From NCBI RefSeq assembly GCF_022539505.1, contig NC_061508.1, forward strand, positions 35,954,256 through 36,018,255: a stretch of 64,000 nt of DNA, written 5' to 3'. The translations under genes were made by a program, and so were the position numbers. The notes beneath the pieces are model-generated. The model was not told where the DNA came from and did no database searches. It was given only the letters and a program-made list of their open reading frames with translations. Below, in pieces: positions 10,920 through 22,744 of this stretch. Numbering within the stretch: position 1 is the stretch's first letter; each line of letters begins with the position of its first letter. This DNA is from Lolium rigidum (taxonomy: Eukaryota; Streptophyta; Magnoliopsida; Poales; Poaceae).

Positions 10920-12245
10920 CTGAAACATGTGTGATCTCACTTAGCATCTGGCCGCCGCATGAGTTGGATCGATCTGAGAACGGCGGAGCGGCACTCACGC
11001 TTGCCCGGTCGGCACGGCAGAGCTCTGACAAATCACTGCTGCTGGTGACTCAACCTACTCGAAGCTCGGGCGGATGCAGCACCAGCACCCGATTGGAGCT
11101 CCATCACCACCGTGATTGGATCTCTGCCAGCCACCAGTTGAGCTCCTCCGTCGTGCCGCCGCCGCCACCGCGAGAGATTTGGAGGAAAATTCTCTTTAGC
11201 ACCACCTCTGTGAGCATGAGAGGATCAAGGCGCGGTGATGCCATAGAGGGAGAGAGCATCCACAATGAGAGAGAAGGAGACTTAAGGGGAAGGGCGTTGG
11301 ACGGAGGGGGAAAGGCGCTGTATGGTGGGTGTCGTCGAAGAGGAGGGTGTGAGGCGGAGGGGGTGGAGTTTGGTTGGGAAAAAACCAGGGTGGTTTTCAT
11401 AAAACCATCGGTCGGACATCTAATTCTAGTAGAGAGAGTATCTAGACATATTTATGTAACAAGTGAAACTTTTTCTTTGCTGCGGGGGAATATGAAAGTA
11501 GTTGTTAAAACACCAGTTAGGCAGAGCTACCATGGAAACGTCTGCGGAAGACTCCTGAGACCGAGAGCCACACCTCGCTTACCACGACCGCATGGATCAG
11601 CATTTCAGCAGAACTTGTGAGACAGTCTAAAAACTTCGAAATTATAACGTTGAAACAGACCCAAGCACCAGCTGTTGACGCCCGAAGATGCTAAGCGCAA
11701 CAGCCAGGGGGCAGGAGAACAACGTAGGGAATGACTGACAATAAGATTTACACGATCCAAGCAAGTGCAACAGGCGTACCATTGCATCTCGAATGTGGGA
11801 AAACACAACAGGCATGGCATGTCACAGTACCAAACATATATCTCGATAGAAGGAATATAAGCGGCCCGTTCCGATACATTCATACCATCAAACAAAATTT
11901 GACACTACTCAACACTAATGCCAGAATAAACCATACACCATGTAGTTCAACAGCAACAAAGTCTAACAAACGAGAACAATGTTTAACATAAAGCAAAAGC
12001 CAGAAAAGAATGCAGATAGTAGTATCTCTTTCCTGCTGGCTGGGTATCGAAGCCACCTCATATCTCCAACCGGAAAATAGCAGTGACCCCAGGTGTCCCT
12101 GTGGCAGGAGAAAATGAAGAGTTAAGCATCAAAGTACAATAATAACAGCAAATAATATTTTTGAACTATGTGGAGTAAAACCATGCAAGGCAGAGTTCCC
12201 CCACCTGATACAGTGTTGGCAAGCAGTATTATCGCATTGATTTGC
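10920..12245. other. Intergenic between the MYB fragment and NOG1
   Basis: A GC-rich stretch (10920-11400) could be leader sequence of the element carrying the MYB exon. The rest (11400-12245) includes the probable 3' UTR of NOG1 on the minus strand. The open frames here show no recognisable domain. Confidence 0.4.
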
Positions 12246-14252
12246 TTATCGCCTGCTCGTCTTCCCAACTCCTCGTTTCCCAGAGAAAAGATGCTTAGGT
12301 CTCAAGGTGGGGATGATACGATCACCCTCTCCTTTGCGGGCCTCCTTGTTCCGGTTCTTGGTAGAGTCCCTTGATTTCTTGATGGCCTTCTTCTTTTGAG
12401 CCGAGTCCCTGAGCCCTTCACCTGGTACGACCTCAGTCATTGGTCGCGATTGGGACCTGGACCTAGACCTTGTTCGCAGTTTCTTGTCAGAGTGCTGGCC
12501 ATCTACCTCCATATCGTCACCATCAGCCCTGCTCAGTGACCTATCACGCTTACGGCCTCTTGACTGGCTGCGAATCCGGTTCACTGCTGCAGTAGGATCA
12601 ACGCCCATGGATGAAAGTTGTCTGCCCAGTCTCTTGGTTGTGAATTTCCTATCTTTGTCATGCTTCCTAGGAACAATAGGACGGCTCTCTGCAGTGCTCT
12701 TCTTCATCCTGTGCTCTTGGATGAGCATTGCCTTCTTCTTCCTAATTTTACCCAATATTTCACGCTGTTCTTCAGTTAGTTCATCATGGCCATCAATCAT
12801 GAAAGCATCTTGAGCAGCTTCTTCTTCAAGACGAAGACCCTCCTCCCTTTCCAACTCTTCACACCTTTCCAGGATATCTGGATCCAGGAAATCAGCAACA
12901 TTATGCCCATTCAGTATCTCAGGGAGAATGTCCTCCTTCCATTCATCATTGGCCAATAGGTAATGCTTCTTGAGACTGGCAGAATAGACACCAGCACCTC
13001 CATTCTCGTTCTCAAGGTCCCTCTCAAGTTTCTTCTTTTCCTTTGCAGCAGCAATTGCTTGAGCTTCAACAACAGCCTGAGGGATGCAAGTAGGCCTATC
13101 CCTATTGTCACGAGGCTTGGGCATAGCAACATGAAACCTATTCAAGCAGTCATTGATCTTCTTTGATTTCATCTTGATCTCCACCCTCTGTTCAAGAAGC
13201 CGCTCACACGCAGCATTTTTGACAGCCATCACACCCTCATCTGTCAAAGCACTCATAGTTAACAGAACACCCTCCTCATTAGGATCACCAGATTGTGGTA
13301 AAGTCTTCATAGCTTCTGACTTCATCTCCATTACCAGCTTCATGTCCTCCTCAGAAAGCCCTTCAAGGGGCTGCAAGTCAGTCTTGTTGCAAACAATGAC
13401 TAGAGGCTTATTCATGAACAGAGATTTTATACTGTGGAAGAGTGCAGCTTGCTGAGCAATAGTGTACCCACAAGAACCAGAGATGTCCAAGAAGAAAAGC
13501 ACAGCAGCCCTCAGGTGTGCAAGAGCAGTGATACTGCACATTTCAATGATATTTCTGTCCTCAAAAGGCCGATCAAGGATTCCTGGGGTGTCAATCACTT
13601 GGTACCGAAGATACTTATAATCTGCGTGGCCAACAAACAGAGACTTCGTTGTAAAAGCATAAGGCTGCACATCCACATCGGCCCTTGTGACCTTGTTCAT
13701 GAAAGAGCTCTTCCCAACATTTGGATAGCCACAGATCAATATAGTGCGGGTGTTTGGGTCTATTGATGGAAGCCTGGCCATGTGCTGCCTGATCTGCTCA
13801 AGGTATGCCAAACTAGGAGTGATACGCTTCAGAACAGTACACATGCGACCAAGTGCGGCTACCTTCAGGCACTTGCACCGGTAGAGGGTATCTCCATACT
13901 TGAGCAGCCTCAGATAGTCCTTGGAGATCTTTGCAATGATATTTCTAGCTGTATTGATCTGACCCAAAGCAAGTTTGTAGTGATCCTTGTTATAGAGCAC
14001 ATGAAGCAGATCGCCATAGAAAGGATGGATGTCATCCAGTCTAGGAAACTCATCTATGATGGTGGACAGCTTCTCATAGAAGTTCTGCTGGGTATACCGA
14101 ACCTTGCGCATATAGAACTGGCGAATGCGGTTGATAGCATAGCCCTTGTGGACAACAGTCGGTGTTTGCCTCTGAGTGCGGGACAAGATTATGTCGATGA
14201 AGTCCTTCCCAGGAGGGACAACAGTGATCTTCTTGAAATTATACTGCACCAT
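12246..14252 (-). CDS. NOG1: Nucleolar GTP-binding protein 1 (60S ribosome assembly GTPase)
   Basis: A 668-residue uninterrupted frame, matching the usual length of eukaryotic NOG1. NOG1 binds pre-60S particles in the nucleolus and is needed for their maturation and export. Residues 1-165 form the helical N-terminal domain (VQYNFKKITVVP, RIRQFYMRKVRYTQQNF). The GTPase domain follows, with the P-loop GYPNVGKS at 175-182, switch threonines at 201-202, DTPG at 221-224, NKTD at 289-292 and a SALTDEGV-type G5 further on. The C-terminal part is long, acidic, then strongly basic and Arg/Ser-rich (nucleolar localisation likely), ending GKRGVGKTSRR. The coding sequence has no intron, but the 5' UTR does (14283-15285). 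Divergent to the ferredoxin gene, with which it shares a promoter. All G motifs are intact, so it should be functional. Confidence 0.97.
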   Translation of the reverse strand: MVQYNFKKITVVPPGKDFIDIILSRTQRQTPTVVHKGYAINRIRQFYMRKVRYTQQNFYEKLSTIIDEFPRLDDIHPFYGDLLHVLYNKDHYKLALGQINTARNIIAKISKDYLRLLKYGDTLYRCKCLKVAALGRMCTVLKRITPSLAYLEQIRQHMARLPSIDPNTRTILICGYPNVGKSSFMNKVTRADVDVQPYAFTTKSLFVGHADYKYLRYQVIDTPGILDRPFEDRNIIEMCSITALAHLRAAVLFFLDISGSCGYTIAQQAALFHSIKSLFMNKPLVIVCNKTDLQPLEGLSEEDMKLVMEMKSEAMKTLPQSGDPNEEGVLLTMSALTDEGVMAVKNAACERLLEQRVEIKMKSKKINDCLNRFHVAMPKPRDNRDRPTCIPQAVVEAQAIAAAKEKKKLERDLENENGGAGVYSASLKKHYLLANDEWKEDILPEILNGHNVADFLDPDILERCEELEREEGLRLEEEAAQDAFMIDGHDELTEEQREILGKIRKKKAMLIQEHRMKKSTAESRPIVPRKHDKDRKFTTKRLGRQLSSMGVDPTAAVNRIRSQSRGRKRDRSLSRADGDDMEVDGQHSDKKLRTRSRSRSQSRPMTEVVPGEGLRDSAQKKKAIKKSRDSTKNRNKEARKGEGDRIIPTLRPKHLFSGKRGVGKTSRR

Positions 14253-14282
14253 CTTGCCGATATAAAGTTTGGCTACTTATTC

Positions 14283-15285
14283 CTGCAATACAAACAAACA
14301 TCAGGTCAAGAAATGCAGAGAAAACAGTAATAAGAAACAAATGCATAAACTGGTAAGAAACAATGGAGAAAAAAAAAGAAATACATAGCAGGGGAAATCT
14401 AGCAATCACTACATACAGAGAACATCAATCTGTAATTATATTAAATAATACTCCAGATTCATGCCAGTGCATCCTTGTAACAGAACCAAAACTTTGACTT
14501 CAATAGTATGAGATCAAAAGCAGAAAAAAGGAAGCAAGAAGAACGATTTGCAACCAAACATAGCAGGGGGAAATCTAGCAATCACTACATACAGAGAACA
14601 TCAACCTGTAATTATATTAATTAATACTCAAGATTCATGCCCAGAATTATCAGTGCATCCTTTTAACAGAACCGAAACTTTGACTTGCATAATAGGAGAC
14701 CAAAGGCAAAACCAACTTTCTTTATTCACAGTTAAACATAATTTAACCACAAGTATAACCAGTTAGCATCACGGCCAGGAGACTGCCTCAGGCACTGAAA
14801 TACTACACCTAATTAACTGCATATAGACCTTGGTAACATACAGAAACATCCTCTCATAGGAAGCAGCACAACCGCAACAGTTCATGCTTCCATAATTACG
14901 GCGTTTAAACTGGAAATATGGCTAATCCAGATATAGCAATACCAGAGCCTAATTCCAGGTCAAAAAAAGAAGAGTCGAAGTCGGCAGCAGCTAGCTAGTA
15001 AAATCCCCAGCCCTATTGAGCCGGTGGTTACAAATTCTACAATCAGTACAAGAACATGCCGAAACACAGAAGAAAAGCTTGGCTTCCTAAAAATTTCCGG
15101 ACAGATTACAACTACGAGCGGGGCATGGAAAGGTTGAACCAAACCACGAATTCACACAACTAGAAGCGCAGCTTTCGTCTGATCCGCGCGGATCGTCACA
15201 GAACAGCAGGCATATGACTCTACGAGACGGTCTACAGGCGAGAACGCAAGCAGAGAACGCAGGGGGGACGTCGGGCGACACTTAC
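14283..15285 (-). other. NOG1: 5' UTR intron of NOG1
   Basis: On the minus strand a consensus donor (gtaagtg, ending at 15285) and a polypyrimidine-acceptor (tgtattgcag, 14283-14285) bracket about 1.0 kb just upstream of the NOG1 start codon. The leader exon would lie from about 15286 to 15400. An internal stretch is repeated: tagcagggg..aaatctagcaatcactacatacagagaacatcaa occurs near 14387 and again near 14560. Confidence 0.7.
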
Positions 15286-15422
15286 GTCGTGCGTCGGCGG
15301 CGGCGGCGGTGGGAGGAGCTTCGCCTCGGTTGAGGCGGCGTCCTGGCGGCGGACGGAGTGGGGAGGAGGAAGAGGAGGGTTTACGGTCGGGTTTCTCCGA
15401 GCATTTTATGGTGGTGGCCAAA

Positions 15423-15464
15423 TGGGCTTTCGTCGGCCCATTTAGCAGTTCTTTGCCAGGCCCA
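15423..15464. promoter_or_regulatory. Site II (TGGGCY/GGCCCA) cluster between NOG1 and the ferredoxin gene
   Basis: TGGGCT at 15423, GGCCCA at 15435 and GGCCCA at 15459 lie in the short space between two divergent leaders. Site II elements, bound by TCP-family factors in Arabidopsis, are enriched in promoters of plant ribosome-assembly, translation and mitochondrial genes, which fits both neighbours. The first two sites form an inverted pair (aatgggc...gcccatt). No clear TATA box is seen on either side. Confidence 0.6.
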
Positions 15465-15754
15465 TTATTTCCGGAGGCGGTGGTGGTCCGAGTCCGAGAC
15501 TCCACCACGGCTCAGCCTTCCCCACCTCACTCGCCGCCTCCCGCCCGCCGTCGTGGAAGGCGACCGGCGGCTCCCCACCGCCGCTTCCGGAAGGTTCGTC
15601 TCCTCGGCTCTCTCAGACTTCCCATATCCCGGCCAGACTATCTATCTTGCTTCTGTGTGGTGGTTCGTTCGGCCCGGCCAGTGATTATGGTGCTGATTCG
15701 TGGTTTGGTGGGTTGTTGTTCTAGGGTTCGGACGCAGTAGGCTCGGCTGCTGCG

Positions 15755-18181
15755 ATGCTCTCCAGGATCTCCCAGCTCGGTGCCCGGCTCCTGCGCGAGA
15801 CCAGAGCTGGTTGGTATCTTTTTCCTGACCCCTTTCTCCTCCTATGCTACCTGTGCTAATAGGAATCAGTAGAAAATTGTTTGTGTTGTTAGAAAATTGT
15901 TTGTGTTGTTTAGCCTGATGATGTGATAAAGTAACGATGTGAAGTTGTGAATTCATATAATGCGATGCCTACATGAAGTATACCGTGCTCAGAGTGAGCC
16001 ATTTGCTTCGCACTTGTGGCTACCATTTCCCTTCTAATTAGATTGTAATAATTGTTGATTATGTCACTAAGCTAGCCAATGTCCTTAGTTGACAGTCCCA
16101 TTTCTCGCTTTCTTGTCTTGAGAAACCGTCTGGGTTGATGTACAGCTAATCCCCTTCACCTTTGACCCCTTAGTGAAGGTGCATATATGGTTCTGCCTTC
16201 TCATTGAGGTTCATTATTGTAAATTTTATGCAGCTGGCAACTTAACAAGCCATAGAAGCAGTTACTACCATGGTCAACTCACTCAGCATTTAGCTCCAGC
16301 GGTTAGTCCTATTGCTCTATAATCGTTACAATTGTGTTTATGCCCTTTGTATATTCTGTAACTGAGAATACATCCAAGGCAGTGATATAGCTTTTCTTAT
16401 TTACATTTGTAGTGTTTCAGTCCAATTATCTAGTTTTCTAAAAATAATACTAAAGATTATATTTGATCTCCTGTACATCTTTTGCCACCTCCAGTTATAT
16501 GTACAAACAGTGGATATGTAAAAAAAATTGTATGTCCAGAAATGATGATTTATATTTGCCAAGTTTCTTTTGTTTTGACTTTTGAGCCATGCATTTAACA
16601 AATCTGTGTGTGTATAATGAACTCTGTTCTATATTTTTCAGAAGAGCATCCTCTTCTCCACTGCCACAACTAGTAGTCATCATGATGAAGGCAGTCAGGA
16701 CAAAGAGAAGTGAGTGTGTCTGTCCCTTCTTTCAGTTTTTCTGCAGCATGAAATTTGAAAACCTAGCCATCTTTGGAGTAAGCAGCATATTCAAGAGCTT
16801 TTGTCACCTTTGATGGGCTGCTCCTTGCGCCTCTAAATGAAATAGCTGCCCTGAAACAATAGCTTGATAGGTCCCGAACAGACCATTTTTCTCTGTCTGG
16901 ATAGAATCTATGAATGTTAGTATTTGGATTTGAGCAATTATTTGACATGGGAGAAGGAATTGATCTTCTGACCAGACCAATTTTGTCTGTCCTGAACAGA
17001 ATCTCTGTAACATTTGTCAACAAGGATGGCACCGAGCAGACAATCAGAGTTCCCGTTGGAATGTCCATGTTAGAAGCTGCTCATGAGAATGACATCGAAC
17101 TTGAAGGTTATAATTGCAATTAGTCATAGAAGCTTTATGTTTTCCATCTTTTCCATTTGGTCCCTACTCTCTACATATGAATGATATCTGATACGACCAG
17201 CTTTTTATAAAACTAGCTGCTCATTCACCTGAGACCTGACACACATATCATGCACTCTCTTTCACTGTCTTCCATTTATTAAGTGGATATGTTATTTTTT
17301 CCTTTTATGATCTTGCAGCTGATTTTCAATTTTAGGTAATAACCTTGCCTAGCATTTTGGTTACTGTAGGAGCATGTGAAGGATCGCTGGCATGTTCTAC
17401 TTGTCATGTCATAGTGATGGTATGTTCTAGATATGCGCCATTCTAGTTTTGTTCTGCCATACAAGCTGAAGTACTGCTGACTAGCAATTTAAATCTTATC
17501 CAGGATGTAGAACATTATAACAAGCTAGAGGATCCAACAGACGAAGAAAACGATATGCTAGACCTTGCATTTGGGCTCACTGAAACGTAAGTGAAAATCT
17601 CCTAGTGTAGTTTTGTTTGTTTATCCATCTTACATGAATCCCTCAAGGTTTGCTATATAGGCATCATACAAACAAAGAAGCGCACTGAAATTTCCTAGAA
17701 TTGGCATATGTATTGAGCCCTTTAGGCAATTGTCAGATAAGTCTTTGAGCACTCTGACCTGTGCATTCTGCCCTTTAGGCAATTGCCAGAAAATTATTGG
17801 AACACCTATATGCAGCCATTAGGAACTACGGTTGCTTGTATAGTGTCAGCTTTGATGTACTGGATACTTGTATTAACGATGAACAGTATCTAAGGTTAAC
17901 TTATCTATAACTGAGAAAGTTGCTAATTGGTTTATTCTCCACAACCACACCTGTATAACTTCTGTATAAATGCCATGGTAGTTTGGTATTTTATTTGCTG
18001 AAAGAAAACTGTTTGTCTGTATTGTGTAATCAAGACTTCAGCAGTTTGCTACATAACCTGTTCCAGGTCCCGTCTTGGCTGCCAAGTAATAGCGAAGCCT
18101 GAACTTGACGGTGTCCGACTGGCTTTACCTGCAGCAACCCGAAACTTCGCTGTAGATGGCTTTGTACCAAAACCACACTAG
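15755..18181 (+). CDS. MFDX: Mitochondrial adrenodoxin-type [2Fe-2S] ferredoxin
   Basis: Seven exons: 15755-15809, 16234-16301, 16642-16709, 17000-17106, 17370-17419, 17504-17586 and 18067-18181. They join in phase to encode 181 residues. The first 60 or so residues are rich in Arg, Ser and His with few acids, as in a mitochondrial presequence. The ferredoxin domain runs from ISVTFVNKDG (near 65) to the end. The cluster ligands are Cys102, Cys108 and Cys111 (CEGSLACSTC) and Cys149 (RLGCQ), the C-x5-C-x2-C...C spacing of adrenodoxin-type proteins rather than photosynthetic ferredoxins. In plants this protein passes electrons from NADPH-adrenodoxin reductase to Fe-S cluster assembly and biotin synthesis in the matrix. 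Exon 5 begins within the Gly codon just before the ACEGSLACSTC ligand block. Divergent from NOG1, start codons 1.5 kb apart because of the NOG1 leader intron. Confidence 0.95.
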
Positions 18182-18501
18182 AGATGTTCAATCCTTTCGA
18201 ATCGAGATCCTTACAGCACCATCAGTTTTGTACCCTTAACATGTAACTTAACTACAATATAATCTGTGGAAGCCCCTGTGTTTCGGGACTTGCTGTTCTG
18301 GCAATTCTGTTTCATTTGATGAGACCCTTGGTTACTGCAAGGTGGCGAGGTGCCAAGATTTTCGTTCTGTTTGTACAACTGGCACGGGGCGAATAAACAA
18401 CTTGTGCTTGTGAATGTGACATCCATCGGCAAGAGAATATTTCTAACTCTGTAAAATCTGCAGAGAGCCGGTCTTACTGCATTTTCTATTCTATCGTGGT
18501 A
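18182..18501. other. 3' UTR and downstream spacer of the ferredoxin gene
   Basis: Follows the TAG at 18179-18181. T-rich, transcript-like sequence with no additional coding signal. Confidence 0.4.
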
Positions 18502-18579
18502 TTAATCTTTGTGTAGATTGGGATTAAGAAACACGCGGTGTTAATCTTTGTGTAGATTGGGATTAAGAAACACGTGTTG
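18502..18579. repeat. Tandem duplication, 2 x 39 bp
   Basis: ttaatctttgtgtagattgg begins at 18502 and again at 18541, and the 39-base units are nearly identical. Confidence 0.85.
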
Positions 18580-18907
18580 CATAAATTATTTATGCCACCG
18601 ACTCTAGCTCCTATACAATGTGGCTGAATACTGATGAATGATGATGTAGTACTCTTGGGGTGTGAGTAGAATTTGGGGCTTCAACTGAACACTTTAACTA
18701 GTATCTTTGGACTGAATTTGGGGCTTCATGGGTGTTAGCCCGTTCCAAACAAACCACGGATCACATTCGGCGATTTGTTTGGTTGCTCGTAAAATCATTT
18801 TCTACGCCGTAGAGGGAACATTGCCCGCATTGTTTGGTAGGTTGCACACATGCATTTTCTACCTGTTGATGCATCGCGCATTTTGTTTGGTTGCACACAT
18901 GAGCCTG

Positions 18908-19145
18908 CATAATAGCATTTTCTATTGGAGTGGTGAGGTTGCCTAGCAATGATGGATGAATAAACACACTTTTAGCAACATTCAGTTCATCAGAATGTGC
19001 TGGTAATACACCGCACAAAGTTCCTACATAATAGCCTTTTCTATTGGAGTGGTGAGGTTGCCTAGTAATGATGGATGAATAAACACACTTTTAGCAACAT
19101 TCAGTTCATCTGAATGTGCTGGTAATACACCGCACGAAGTTATCC
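18908..19145. repeat. Tandem duplication, 2 x 119 bp
   Basis: A unit starting cataatagc and containing gaggttgcctag and ttcagttcatc occurs at 18908 and 19027 with only a few substitutions. The sequence before it (18740-18900) repeats gttgcacacatg and gcattttctac, so the whole stretch has a history of local duplication. No gene is seen. Confidence 0.85.
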
Positions 19146-19319
19146 TATTGGGCAATGCATAATAAGTACATCACAGGAGAGGTTAATATGTGTACCACCT
19201 TGAATAAGTTCATCATTACAACCGAGGATCAAGCTCAATCAACTTCTACCTACTGGAGGGATATGAGACCACCTCCCAAAATATATATTATCATGACCTT
19301 GGTCAGCAGCATATGCTGA

Positions 19320-19935
19320 AGAACACATGAGCAACCCTAAGCAAATTGGTTGCGCAGCCAGGTCCTCCTCTCCCATGCTCGCAGCCCATGATATTCAGCA
19401 CACTCATCTTTGTTGTCAGCAATGAAGTTCAGTGCCTTGATAAGCAAGTGTGACTGGTAGAGATGCTCCTTTGTGATGAACTTGGGTGTGAAGATTGTCT
19501 TCATCTAAATGTAGTTGACGATCCGACTGTTCGGGTACTCAAGGTGCTTCGGGCTGTTCTGTAATTGGCATGGAACTAGTGTCGCTGCATATTAACATGC
19601 ACGAAAGAACGACAAAGAAGCATGACGAAGCTTTATTACCTTCAGGTGGTCGTATAGGTTGTCATCATCTTCAAGCACGAAGCATGTACAGTCTTCGCTC
19701 CATTTGAGCTTGCCTTAAACTTTTCAGCATGTTAATGAGGCTTCACATGTTTCTCACTTCTTGATGTGGTTGTACATTTGAAGAGTGCTCACAGCGCTGC
19801 CAGTGAAATCAAATGACATTATTGGCGACCTTCTTCATTTGGGACTCTTTGAAGCCTTGGGTAAAGCACACCACTTTTCACAAACTAAACCAACCAGTTC
19901 AGGACGAACTCGGATATATTAGGTTGCCAAACCAT
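19320..19935 (-). pseudogene. Myb/SANT-like domain protein remnant (transposon-associated)
   Basis: Reading the minus strand with several single-base corrections, fragments appear in the order expected for the Myb/SANT-like proteins (Myb_DNA-bind_3 type) encoded beside PIF/Harbinger transposases. These are PNISEFVLNWLV, FTQGFKESQMKKVANNVI, STLQMYNHIKK, then KLKWSEDCTCFVLEDDDN and LYDHLKN with an intron donor (gtaata) after the Lys. Then come SPKHLEYPNSRIVNYI, a stop, and MKTIFTPKFITKEHLYQSH and onward to a stop near 19338. Several frameshifts and stops show that it is dead. I did not find matching transposon ends, so the boundaries are approximate. Confidence 0.5.
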
Positions 19936-20382
19936 TACAGGTTTGTGTGCATATGTTGATTCATCATGCACATAAAGGGTGGGCTCATTTGAGGTTATGG
20001 CAAAAATTTTGATTGAGGCAGTTGACAGATCGGGAGAGCTAACATGTATGATCACCGAACATTGTTAAGCATTGTACCGTAGAACTGAACAATCTGAACC
20101 ATACAGATCTCTAAGGTAGAACAAGAAAGAACGGATGCTTTTTACTGTTAGAGGGAGAGCATGTAAAACGGAGGTAAAAAAAAGGCGACACAATCGTCTC
20201 CATGGACGACAGAGATCCAAGGAGAACCAGCGTCGCAGTGCTTGACGAAGATCCAGGAAGGGTGAGCGTCTTAGAAGGGATCACCTATAATCGAATCGAA
20301 GCTATCAGATCTTCCCCTATGTACCACTCAGTTCGATCTGACCTAGAGGTAGGGTTTGGGATTCTTATAATGACAGGGATGA

Positions 20383-22670
20383 ATTGGTGCAGAGGGGGAG
20401 GAAGCCAACTCGTCATGGCCAATCACCGCCGCCAACATCATAGGCCTTGCTGGTGACGAAGAGACGACCATGTTGCTAGATCTTGAAGGGTGGATGGGCT
20501 AGAATTGGAGGAGGATGAGGGATTTCGATTTGGCGGCGAGATAGCCACCTATAAATAGGGTTGCAAAATTTCACGGGTGGTGATCGAATTCGTCCCGCCG
20601 TTTTTTCGCCGTCCCGCGTGAGCTCGCTCCATATTCCCTTGGTAGCTCCGTTGAACGCTGCATTCTTGCTTTTGGGCGAGACTAGGGTGGCTCGTTGAAA
20701 AAGGCTAATTACAATTTTTCCTCCTATTCAGAAGTACTTTACGAATCGTGCGGGCCACAACGCAAATGCCTTCCGAGCAACTAAATGACCCTCTTTTGTT
20801 GTGTAGATGCGAGCCAAGAAAAACATACGACCTACCGAGTACCGAACGCGTCCCAAAGGACCGTGTACGATACATTGGTGATGTTTATCTGTCAGGAACA
20901 GCCGCGAGATAAGCTGCCCGGCACTTGAAAACCCAGTACTGGTTCATTCGACTGTACGAGTGAGGCAGGCAGAGCCACAAGAGCAGTAACCGCGAGATCC
21001 GTCCACCGACCGGCCATCCATCCTTGACCATGAACGCTCAAGTTTTAAACACCAATGTCGGAAAAGGCTCGCAACACGGACGATCTAGGACAAGAGGTCA
21101 GACAAACGAAGCCGATGCTAACGCAGCTCGCACCGTCGGGCCACAGAACAAAATGTACCGCGAGAGGATCGGCAAGAAGGTGATGGCAGCCCAAGCGGCG
21201 CCGAGATCGACAGCCATGCCGGCATCGACAACACCACCTGTGATCGACCCATAGCCCCCGAAATGTCATGAAGGTGGCCTCGCCGCTCACGCTGGTCCTT
21301 TGATCCATTTGGCCATAAGGCACAAATTATGTTTTTTGGTAGCCTAATGATGACGAGTTGGTGGGCAGATGTTGGCCAGCATTTGAATTTCTACCTGCAA
21401 AACCAGCATCCAAATTCCTATATCTATTTGCTAGATCTAATTTTGGTTAAAGAATTATATTGGAGGCATCGGTTTGGGATGGCTGGTGTGACCAACCTCC
21501 CCAAATGGAGGAAGCAACTACCAGGTCATTGGTGCAGAGGGGGAGGAAGCCAACTCGTCATGGCCAATCACCGCCGCCAACATCATAGGCCTTGCTGGTG
21601 ACGAAGAGACGACCATGTTGCTAGATCTTGAAGGGTGGATGGGCTAGAATTGGAGGAGGATGAGGGATTTCGATTTGGCGGCGAGATAGCCACCTATAAA
21701 TAGGGTTGCAAAATTTCACGGGTGGTGATCGAATTCGTCCCGCCGTTTTTTCGCCGTCCCGCGTGAGCTCGCTCCATATTCCCTTGGTAGCTCCGTTGAA
21801 CGCTGCATTCTTGCTTTTGGGCGAGACTAGGGTGGCTCGTTGAAAAAGGCTAATTACAATTTTTCCTCCTATTCAGAAGTACTTTACGAATCGTGCGGGC
21901 CACAACGCAAATGCCTTCCGAGCAACTAAATGACCCTCTTTTGTTGTGTAGATGCGAGCCAAGAAAAACATACGACCTACCGAGTACCGAACGCGTCCCA
22001 AAGGACCGTGTACGATACATTGGTGATGTTTATCTGTCAGGAACAGCCGCGAGATAAGCTGCCCGGCACTTGAAAACCCAGTACTGGTTCATTCGACTGT
22101 ACGAGTGAGGCAGGCAGAGCCACAAGAGCAGAACCGCGAGATCCGTCCACCGACCGGCCATCCATCCTTGACCATGAACGCTCAAGTTTTAAACACCAAT
22201 GTCGGAAAAGGCTCGCAACACGGACGATCCAGGACAAGAGGTCAGACAAACGAAGCCGATGCTAACGCAGCTCGCACCGTCGGGCCACAGAACAAAATGT
22301 ACCGCGAGAGGATCGGCAAGAAGGTGATGGCAGCCCAAGCGGCGCCGACATCGACAGCCATGCCGGCATCGACAACACCACCTGTGATCGACCCATAGCC
22401 CCCGAAATGTCATGAAGGTGGCCTCGCCGCTCACGCTGGTCCTTTGATCCATTTGGCCATAAGGCACAAATTATGTTTTTTGGTAGCCTGATGATGACGA
22501 GTTGGTGGGCAGATGTTGGCCAGCATTTGAATTTCTACCTGCAAAACCAGCATCCAAATTCCTATATCTATTTGCTAGATCTAATTTTGGTTAAAGAATT
22601 ATATTGGAGGCATCGGTTTGGGATGGCTGGTGTGACCAACCTCCCCAAATGGAGGAAGCAACTACCAGGT
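20383..22670. repeat. Recent 1.14-kb tandem duplication
   Basis: Copy 1 spans about 20383-21526 and copy 2 about 21528-22670, an offset of 1144-1145 bases. Differences are few: scattered single-base changes, one short indel, no large gap. Each copy holds the same open frames, for example the plus frame ending PASTTPPVIDP at 21254 and 22398. Copy 1 is preceded by an open frame (20202-20456) whose end lies inside the copy. None of the frames resembles a known protein. A TATA-like tataaataggg lies inside each copy (about 20560 and 21700). The unit is not bounded by terminal repeats, so this looks like unequal exchange rather than transposition. Confidence 0.92.
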
Positions 22671-22744
22671 GCCCCATAGCACACTGCCCACAAATCTACG
22701 GCCTATATTTAAGGCGTCCCAGTGGAAATGCTCTAATTCGTCGA

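Noticed and set aside
10877..11620. 247-residue plus-strand open frame
   Set aside because: Overlaps the MYB exon on the opposite strand, and its composition looks like translated non-coding GC-rich DNA.
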